Of a stretch of DNA of 64,000 nt, positions 58,220-64,000 are shown piece by piece (position 1 is the stretch's first letter; each line of letters begins with the position of its first letter). Source of the DNA: Gammaproteobacteria bacterium (lineage in GTDB: Bacteria > Pseudomonadota > Gammaproteobacteria > Pseudomonadales > Azotimanducaceae); the NCBI GenBank assembly GCA_012269545.1, contig JAAXKB010000048.1, positions 14,283 through 78,282 of the forward strand, given 5' to 3'. The notes under the pieces are model-generated. The model did no database searches. It was not told the DNA's origin and was given only the letters and a program-made list of their open reading frames with translations. A program made the position numbers and the translations under genes.

Positions 58220-59161
58220 TCAAGAAAAATCGATAACCATCCGCCCTCGAGTCCCCCCCGCAGCCAAGCGCCGATGCGCTTCGCCGGCCCGCTCAGGAGA
58301 TACGGTATCTGCCACTCTCAAGGTTAATGCACCTTGCTCCGCATGCTGGCGCAGTTCATCCAGTAGGTCGTAGCGTTTGTTGTACTGTGTTACCCAGGTT
58401 TCGGTAAATCTAATTTCCCGCTGCGGATCACCTTTGAAGCCCCGAACGGCCGTAAAAGCACCGCCATCTTTTACCGCAGGTATCGCTTTATCATTCAACA
58501 ACGCGCCATCCGCCAAACCGTCGACGCCTGCGGGGAAGTGATCTCGCACCCGTTCTGCAAACCCGTCCCCTCTGGCAATGATCACGTCGGCACCCAGCCT
58601 TTCCAGCAGTGCCCGATCGGTTTCCGCTGCATCAGCAATGACGATCAAGCCCGCGATCTTTGCCAGTTCAATCACATAGCCGCCGTAAGCGCCCGGCCCA
58701 CCGGTTACGGCTAGCACCTGACCGGGAGAAAGAGCCAGCAAATCCAAAGAAAGTCGTGCGGTAAGAGCATTCATCGGCAGAGTCGAGGCTTGCTGATGCG
58801 TCGTGTTTGCTGGCGCCGGCACTACCGCGTGTTGGTTTAAAACCAGCTGCTCACGATAGGCGCCATGTTGAGCCTTGGGTACGACCATGGCCATAACCCG
58901 ATCACCAACTTCGATACCGGTTGTCACGCCGTCACCAACTTGGTCGACAATTCCCGCAGCGTCCATACCGGGCACGTAGGGCGGCGGAAACTGGCTCTGC
59001 AGCTTTGCTCGCGTGCCGTCCCGAGCGACAACGTCCGTGGGATTAACCGCGGCCGCATAGTTGCGAATACGAATCTGGCCGGGGCCGGCCGTAACCTCGT
59101 CCACATCGACAATCTCAAGCACCTCTGGCCCGCCATGCTCCATCAACCCAACTGCTTTCAC
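58220..59161 (-). CDS. zinc-free MDR NADPH:quinone oxidoreductase-like protein
   Basis: A 313-residue medium-chain dehydrogenase/reductase. The start is GTG at 59161 (GGGGAGG six bases upstream), giving MKAVGLMEHGGPEVLEIVDV, the classical quinone oxidoreductase start; the upstream frame to 59188 lacks support. PYVPGMDAAGIVDQVGDGV and LAVTGGPGAYGGYVIELAKI (NADPH-binding) are visible, and zinc ligands are absent. It heads the operon QOR-LLM-PhyH. Confidence 0.88.
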   Translation of the reverse strand: MKAVGLMEHGGPEVLEIVDVDEVTAGPGQIRIRNYAAAVNPTDVVARDGTRAKLQSQFPPPYVPGMDAAGIVDQVGDGVTTGIEVGDRVMAMVVPKAQHGAYREQLVLNQHAVVPAPANTTHQQASTLPMNALTARLSLDLLALSPGQVLAVTGGPGAYGGYVIELAKIAGLIVIADAAETDRALLERLGADVIIARGDGFAERVRDHFPAGVDGLADGALLNDKAIPAVKDGGAFTAVRGFKGDPQREIRFTETWVTQYNKRYDLLDELRQHAEQGALTLRVADTVSPERAGEAHRRLAAGGTRGRMVIDFS

Positions 59162-59311
59162 AACAAACCTCCCCAACGTGAATCGCAAACATCAACCCGG
59201 AACACTGATCGGCATCAAAAAGTGTCAAAAATACGCTGATCGCTCCATCACAACATACATTTTATGTTTACCTTCTGGTACCTTCTTAGCTAAAAATAAG
59301 AGAGGATCGCC

Positions 59312-60367
59312 ATGGCTTCTGGGGAAAAATCCGGGGATATTTTCGATCACGAGACAACGGTATTGGAGACATCGCTCGCGCTCGTTGATTCTGGCGCAGC
59401 GTCTGCAGATGATCATCAAAAGCTGACAAAGGAGTATCAAAAACTTTTAAAAACCACGCGCCGAATCATCAAACTCAGCGACAAAAGTGAGAAACGCCTG
59501 ACGGAATTGTCCCACGAAGCGCAAGAAACGAATCGCCAACTGGAAGGCCTTTCAAACCAGCTATCTAAATATCTGTCGCCGCAGCTGTATCAGTCAATAT
59601 TCACAGGCTCAAAAGCAGTCGCCAGAACGAGTTCCAGGAAGAAACTCACCGTGTTCTTCGCGGATCTGTGCGGCTTTACGAACATCGCTGAAAACCTAGA
59701 ATCCGAGGACGTGGCTGAGATGCTCAACCTTTACCTTGGTACGATGACGGAAATCGCCCTCAGCTATGGAGCTACCGTGGACAAGTACATTGGTGACGCT
59801 ATTATGCTGTTTTTCGGCGACCCCGAATCAAAGGGAGTTAAGGAAGACGCTATCAACTGCGTCAACATGGCCTTGGAAATGCAGCGCACGCTGAAAGGTA
59901 TGCAGGACAACTGGCATCACTATGGCCTGCAAGAACCATTGGAAATGCGTATCGGCATCGCAACAGGCTTCTGCACGGTCGGCAACTTCGGCAGCGATGC
60001 GCGTTTGGAGTACACCGCCGTGGGCTCTGGCGTCAATACCGCGTCCCGACTGGAAACTGCCGCTGACAATAGCTCCATTTTAATGTCCTTCGACACCTAC
60101 TCCTTAGTCTCAGATCGAATTCCATGCCAAGAACTGGACACCATCCATCTGAAAGGGATCGGCCCTGTAAGGACCTTCAGACCCGTTACCGACGACGAAA
60201 CTGGGCTATCCCGGCTGTCAGTGGAAATTGGCTCCTCCGCCATGAACACCGACGTCAGTCACCTGAGCACCGCAGAACTCGAGGCTGCTAGGGCATCGTT
60301 GGAGAAAGCAATCGAGAAAGTGCAGACGCACTTGAAGGAGGGATCGGCTCAAGAGTCATTGCTGTAG
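59312..60367 (+). CDS. class III nucleotide cyclase with N-terminal coiled coil
   Basis: A 351-residue soluble cyclase. Residues ~35-90 form a coiled coil (heptad-like KLTKEYQKLLKTTRRI), followed by the catalytic domain near 108-290. Metal aspartates are Asp118 (FFADLCGF) and Asp162 (KYIGDAIM). The base-recognition residues are Lys158 and Thr235 (EYTAVGSGVN), which points to ATP. Asn242 and Arg246 (VNTASRLE) are the transition-state pair. Thus cAMP is the likely product. AGAGGATC precedes the ATG. It faces the siaACB operon and stops 60 bases from siaB. Confidence 0.9.
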   Translation: MASGEKSGDIFDHETTVLETSLALVDSGAASADDHQKLTKEYQKLLKTTRRIIKLSDKSEKRLTELSHEAQETNRQLEGLSNQLSKYLSPQLYQSIFTGSKAVARTSSRKKLTVFFADLCGFTNIAENLESEDVAEMLNLYLGTMTEIALSYGATVDKYIGDAIMLFFGDPESKGVKEDAINCVNMALEMQRTLKGMQDNWHHYGLQEPLEMRIGIATGFCTVGNFGSDARLEYTAVGSGVNTASRLETAADNSSILMSFDTYSLVSDRIPCQELDTIHLKGIGPVRTFRPVTDDETGLSRLSVEIGSSAMNTDVSHLSTAELEAARASLEKAIEKVQTHLKEGSAQESLL

Positions 60368-60369
60368 CC

Positions 60370-60387
60370 GCCAACCAACCGGTTGGC
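60370..60387. terminator. stem-loop between the cyclase and siaB, putative bidirectional terminator
   Basis: GCCAACC (60370-60376) pairs with GGTTGGC (60381-60387) across AACC, just after the cyclase stop at 60367. Downstream CATTCTTTCTGC gives a modest T-rich tail on the plus strand. Confidence 0.55.
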
Positions 60388-60426
60388 CGTGCGGCATTCT
60401 TTCTGCGCTGCCAGACGAAAACGCAG

Positions 60427-60960
60427 TTAAGACACGTAACCCCGGTACACAAAAACCGGGCCATTCTCGGTGTCGGCGATTTCGAATTCAAAGCGCTGCA
60501 CTCTGCGAGCCATTTCAATGAAGCCTAAGCCCGCACCCTGGGACCCTTCCGGCGGTCCGCTACGCAGTCGTTCCTTATACATCTTCCGCAGCTCTTTAGC
60601 GTCTTTCATGCTCAACTCGAGCAGCGTGCTCTCAAGCGCTGTGCGCTTATCCGAATCAATGGCGTTAACCGCCTCAATAAGAAAGCCATCGTCCTCAGTG
60701 ACGCTAATGGCAATCGTACCTACGCCCTCTCCGGTATCCGCACGAAGGTTCGCGTAGCGGATGATATTCTGAGCTTGCTCTACAAAGACGCCAAAGACCC
60801 GTTTAGCGACCCCTTCGTCGGACTCTGACTCACTCAGTTGCTGTCGAACAGGATTAGAGATCTGAGTTAGCAGATCCTCTGACAGCGGACCTGAATAGCA
60901 AAACAGCGTACGCCGAGCCTGCATAAATTTGTGAAGCTCAAGTGTTTCATCATTAATCAT
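60427..60960 (-). CDS. siaB: SiaB-family protein kinase
   Basis: A 177-residue protein of the SiaB kinase family (DUF6272). In Pseudomonas aeruginosa SiaB phosphorylates SiaC and so inactivates it. Conserved parts are NIIRYANLRAD (GHKL-like N-box equivalent) and SQGAGLGFIEMARR (glycine-rich nucleotide loop). GGAG precedes the ATG. It is the third gene of the siaA-siaC-siaB operon, 50 bases behind siaC. Assignment rests on this combination and on context. Confidence 0.85.
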   Translation of the reverse strand: MINDETLELHKFMQARRTLFCYSGPLSEDLLTQISNPVRQQLSESESDEGVAKRVFGVFVEQAQNIIRYANLRADTGEGVGTIAISVTEDDGFLIEAVNAIDSDKRTALESTLLELSMKDAKELRKMYKERLRSGPPEGSQGAGLGFIEMARRVQRFEFEIADTENGPVFVYRGYVS

Positions 60961-61010
60961 GGGATGTCTCCGCGGGATTCCGAGCCGTTATCATCAGGGT
61001 AAAAACCATG

Positions 61011-61397
61011 CTATTGCGCATCACCCTCGCTGGGTGCCTGTACCTCTATCAGTTCGAACACGCAGGATTCGAGGTCTTCCCCAAAGTCCTCGCCGGCTTC
61101 CAGCATCGTGTCGTCATCCTCTCGGTAGTTCCAATTGACTTTAACCGCCAAACCCGCCGCTGCCTTCTCTTCAAAAAATTCAAAGAAATCAAAGAAAAAC
61201 TTTGCCGACGAGCTATTAAAGTAAAACAGTTCAAGGTCTACTGTGAATGAGCCGGCGTCTGGCACCACCGAGCGCAGCGTGGACATGACCGGAGCCGAGA
61301 ACTCCTGAATATTCTCCGGGTAACATTCCCCCACCATGCGGCATCTTGCTTCATTGATTTCAATGAGAGGGGTTCGTTGAGTTGCTGCTTGTTCCAT
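61011..61397 (-). CDS. siaC: SiaC-family regulatory phosphoprotein (DUF1987)
   Basis: A 128-residue protein of the SiaC family. In P. aeruginosa unphosphorylated SiaC binds and activates the diguanylate cyclase SiaD, and a threonine in the NTSS motif is phosphorylated. Here the corresponding segment reads FYFNSSSAKFFFDFF, so the acceptor would be a serine (Ser62-Ser64). The gene starts two bases after the siaA stop, and its GGAGG ribosome site lies inside the end of siaA. Confidence 0.87.
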   Translation of the reverse strand: MEQAATQRTPLIEINEARCRMVGECYPENIQEFSAPVMSTLRSVVPDAGSFTVDLELFYFNSSSAKFFFDFFEFFEEKAAAGLAVKVNWNYREDDDTMLEAGEDFGEDLESCVFELIEVQAPSEGDAQ

Positions 61398-61399
61398 TC

Positions 61400-63673
61400 C
61401 TATACCTCTTCTACGTCGGGAGTGATGACCTCGTCTGCACCCCCATTAATCGAAAACGCCAACAACGTCAGATCGTCTCGATACGGTGCACCGCCTCTGT
61501 AAAGATCGACACTTTTCATGACATTGCTCACCAAGCCTTCCGGTGTCGCTTGGGGAGAATTCTGCAGCGTTCTGAGCACTCGGCGGCGACCAAACGCAAT
61601 GGGCCGATCTTCGGCACTCATCACATCCGTAATGCCGTCCGTAAGCATCACAAACGCGCCTTGCGGGTTATCAATCACGTGCGTGTTGAATTGGAATGCC
61701 CCTCCGGAGCGAGACGAACCAACTGATTTGCGATCACCTTTGACTTCTTCAGCTCCCTTGTCATTGACCCAAAATAGAGAAGACTTCGCTCCAGCGAACT
61801 CCAAGCGCCGTTCTTTGCGGTGGTAAATACACACGCCGCCGTCAAAACCTTCGTCAATTTTCTCGTTTGAGTTATCTTGCTGGCTCAGAGTTTCCATCAC
61901 GAGACCATGCGCCTTGGACAAGTAGTCACCAGCATTTTGAATTTCGCGTTCGTCAATCGCCCGTTCCAGCACTGAACGCGCAATGATCGACAAAAAGGCT
62001 CCTGGAACACCGTGACCGGTACAGTCCACGACCGCGATATAGACGCGATCAGGCAAGCTGTGCACGAAATAGATGTCGCCACCCACCAAATCCCTTGGCC
62101 GCCAGTGCACTTTGAACGAAATATCGCCCGGGTATTGCTTCGGCAACAGGGCGTTTTGCAGACGCGCCGCGTAGCGGATGGAACTGTCGATTTCATCTCT
62201 CGTGCGAACCAACTCTTCCGTTCGCGCATTGATTAAGGATGACACTTCATCGGACATGCGTGAAAAAGCCACGCCCATCAATTCTATTGAAGCGCGCTCT
62301 TTTGCCGCATCGTCCCCCGACTCCACCTCTGAGCGCATATGCTCAATGTCCTCCAGCATGAGATCCTTTGCCCCGCCCTCCAGTTCTGACGCCAAAATCT
62401 CCATTTTTTCAAACATCAAATTGTCACGCTCCACTCGGCGGCGCGAACGATCAACCCGCTGCTCTTCTGCTTCGAGCAACTGTTCTCGATACTGATCAAT
62501 CGCCCCGGACAACCGACCCACCTCGTCTTTATCGGAAGCCAAAATCCGGCTGCGCTCTGGCATCTCAAGATTCAGGTCTCCTTGAGCCATACCTCGAAGC
62601 ACGTCAATAGCCACCCTAATCTGACCAAAAGCACCCCAAATCAATCCAAGAATAACGCCTACAACCATAATCACTGTCGCCACAACGCTGGCATTTGTGT
62701 TGAACGTCGTTTGCTGCTGCTGCCCGATACTCTCGCTCTGATCCTTGAAAATCAGCAGGCTGATCTCTTCTGCGGTGGCTTGATAACTCAACGGTATGGA
62801 CGTAATCGAGACGCCCAAATCGGTGATAACCTCACTGAACGTCGCATCCGAGGATTCTTCTGCCATCTGCGAGCCTCGCGCGACTAACTTGCGTAGGTTT
62901 GCCACGCCGTATTCCGTCGAATCAGACCCATCATCATCGTAGTAATCATCCAGACTGATGCTGTTGCCATTTGAACGCACGGCCAACCGCACCTCAAAGT
63001 CTTCGCTGAACAGTTCAAGGTTATCCACCAAGTTCTTGCCGACGACCACAAGGGCAACGGCTTCTTCATCAGCGTTCAGCACACCAAATGCAAGCGAGTC
63101 GTTTATCGACAGCGGCTTGTCGCCCGTAATATCGGTGATGCGAACGATGTTGCGAGTCGGACGCTGGATCGCGTCGCGTAAGAAACTATCGAAACTCAGG
63201 AAAAAATCGGGACGGGCAGATTTTCCGCAGGGGTCCGCTCCATGCAGGAATAGGCCGGACAAGCAGTACACCTGCCGCCCTGTGGTGGTATACGCCATCA
63301 CGAAACTGATTTCTTCGAGGTCAACAGCGTCGGCAAACAGCGTGTCAAAATAGCTGCGTGCCAAGTCGGGCCGATCGGACTCCAGCGCTGCAATTAACGG
63401 GTTACTATCTCCGGAATCGTCAAAAGCGTTTTCAAACGGATCCCAAAGACGAGTGATTTCCGGAGCGCCAAGCTCAGGATCGAATTGTTCGACCGAGCGC
63501 TCGAACTGGGCATCCGAGGCCGACAACCAAGCTGCACTGTAAGTCTGTGCAAGGGAATCGGACGTAAATTTTTGCGACGCATTGTTCAGCGTCTGATTGG
63601 AGACATAAAAAATAGTAAGAAGAACCGAGAAGCCCGTAATCAGTAGGGCTAGGAGTTTGTTGCGTATGGACAT
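61400..63673 (-). CDS. siaA: SiaA-like membrane PP2C phosphatase with sensor domain
   Basis: A 757-residue membrane protein. TM1 is near 7-25 and TM2 near 328-347. Between them is a ~300-residue periplasmic sensor domain. A HAMP segment, a long coiled coil (about 385-530) and a C-terminal PP2C/SpoIIE-type phosphatase follow, the latter with GGDIYFV (near 535) and DCTGHGVPGAFLS (near 549). In P. aeruginosa SiaA dephosphorylates SiaC. No clear ribosome site precedes the ATG at 63673. It leads the siaA-siaC-siaB operon and lies 56 bases behind a TonB-C gene. Confidence 0.9.
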   Translation of the reverse strand: MSIRNKLLALLITGFSVLLTIFYVSNQTLNNASQKFTSDSLAQTYSAAWLSASDAQFERSVEQFDPELGAPEITRLWDPFENAFDDSGDSNPLIAALESDRPDLARSYFDTLFADAVDLEEISFVMAYTTTGRQVYCLSGLFLHGADPCGKSARPDFFLSFDSFLRDAIQRPTRNIVRITDITGDKPLSINDSLAFGVLNADEEAVALVVVGKNLVDNLELFSEDFEVRLAVRSNGNSISLDDYYDDDGSDSTEYGVANLRKLVARGSQMAEESSDATFSEVITDLGVSITSIPLSYQATAEEISLLIFKDQSESIGQQQQTTFNTNASVVATVIMVVGVILGLIWGAFGQIRVAIDVLRGMAQGDLNLEMPERSRILASDKDEVGRLSGAIDQYREQLLEAEEQRVDRSRRRVERDNLMFEKMEILASELEGGAKDLMLEDIEHMRSEVESGDDAAKERASIELMGVAFSRMSDEVSSLINARTEELVRTRDEIDSSIRYAARLQNALLPKQYPGDISFKVHWRPRDLVGGDIYFVHSLPDRVYIAVVDCTGHGVPGAFLSIIARSVLERAIDEREIQNAGDYLSKAHGLVMETLSQQDNSNEKIDEGFDGGVCIYHRKERRLEFAGAKSSLFWVNDKGAEEVKGDRKSVGSSRSGGAFQFNTHVIDNPQGAFVMLTDGITDVMSAEDRPIAFGRRRVLRTLQNSPQATPEGLVSNVMKSVDLYRGGAPYRDDLTLLAFSINGGADEVITPDVEEV

Positions 63674-63729
63674 TATGTTTTTTTATTCTTAGTTTGTTAG
63701 CTTTTCGCGGCTTCTGTGATCCTTGGTGC

Positions 63730-64000
63730 TCATTCCCCCAATCGGTAGGCCACTGTCATTCTAATGTCGTCGACCTGCGTCACCTCACCATCCACCTCAT
63801 ACGGCTTGAACTTCAGAGTTTCCATATAACGCATTGCGGAGCGATCAAACATTCGTCGCGGTTTTGATTCCACAATAACGGCACTTATCGCGTTGCCTTC
63901 CGTGTCCACCGAGAACCTCACTAGGACAGATCCGCTCACACCATAGGATTTAGCTCGACGTGGGAATACCGGCGTGCCTCGCTCAAGAAGCTCCACCTCC
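63730..64000 (-). CDS. TonB C-terminal-domain protein, C-terminal part (cut by right edge)
   Basis: The last 88-90 codons of a protein with a TonB C-terminal fold: PVFPRRAKSYGVSGSVLVRF, then VDTEGNAISAVIVESKPRRM, then FDRSAMRYMETLKFKPYEVD. These match energy-transducer TonB repeats that contact outer-membrane transporters. The first part lies outside the window, so anchor helix and Pro-rich linker cannot be seen. A GTG at 63996 could in principle be a start but more likely the frame continues upstream. Confidence 0.75.
   Translation of the reverse strand, partial: EVELLERGTPVFPRRAKSYGVSGSVLVRFSVDTEGNAISAVIVESKPRRMFDRSAMRYMETLKFKPYEVDGEVTQVDDIRMTVAYRLGE

Overview
The window looks like a chromosomal segment of a gammaproteobacterium, probably a marine, Cellvibrionales/Halieaceae-like heterotroph. 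This is an inference from gene order (leuC-leuD-leuB-asd-fimV; gltA divergent from sdhCDAB-sucAB-lpd-sucCD), from selABC and from an oxygenase/transporter-rich accessory region. I saw no rRNA gene, insertion sequence, integrase, phage gene or CRISPR array.

Region 1 (1-13.9 kb, mostly minus strand) is core metabolism: the 5' part of fimV, asd, leuB, leuD and leuC with a divergent LysR regulator, then aroC, prmB, gpsA and htpG. Region 2 (11.9-25.2 kb) is a near-complete TCA block: sdhCDAB, sucAB, lpdA and sucCD on the minus strand and gltA divergent on the plus strand.

Region 3 (25.2-35 kb) carries a beta-hydroxyacid dehydrogenase, selA and selB, a sugar-cation symporter-like carrier, a Coq4-like protein, the selenocysteine tRNA gene selC, and two small membrane proteins built from MotA-like transmembrane units. 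SelA, SelB and tRNA-Sec are the incorporation machinery; neither selD nor a clear selenoprotein is visible. The tRNA-Sec seems to have a 12-base-pair acceptor/T branch rather than the usual bacterial 13.

Region 4 (35-59 kb) is accessory and catabolic. It holds two further GPH-type carriers, two Rieske oxygenase alpha subunits without a reductase, three Fe(II)/2-oxoglutarate-type oxygenases (TauD, IPNS-like, PhyH), a nitroreductase, a family 2 glycosidase, an alpha/beta hydrolase, a luciferase-like monooxygenase, two MDR reductases, a BCCT carrier and purU. The tightest unit is Rieske oxygenase plus family 2 glycosidase, 5 bases apart, followed by the IPNS-like oxygenase and the hydrolase. It looks like a pathway that deglycosylates and oxidises an imported glycoside or conjugate. 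PurU next to a BCCT carrier suggests one-carbon release from demethylation.

Region 5 (59.3-64 kb) is signalling. siaA (PP2C phosphatase with sensor), siaC (phosphoprotein) and siaB (kinase) form a minus-strand operon facing a class III nucleotide cyclase with an N-terminal coiled coil. In Pseudomonas the Sia switch drives the diguanylate cyclase SiaD. Here the neighbour is a cAMP-type cyclase, so the switch may control a different second messenger. A TonB-C domain gene runs off the right edge.
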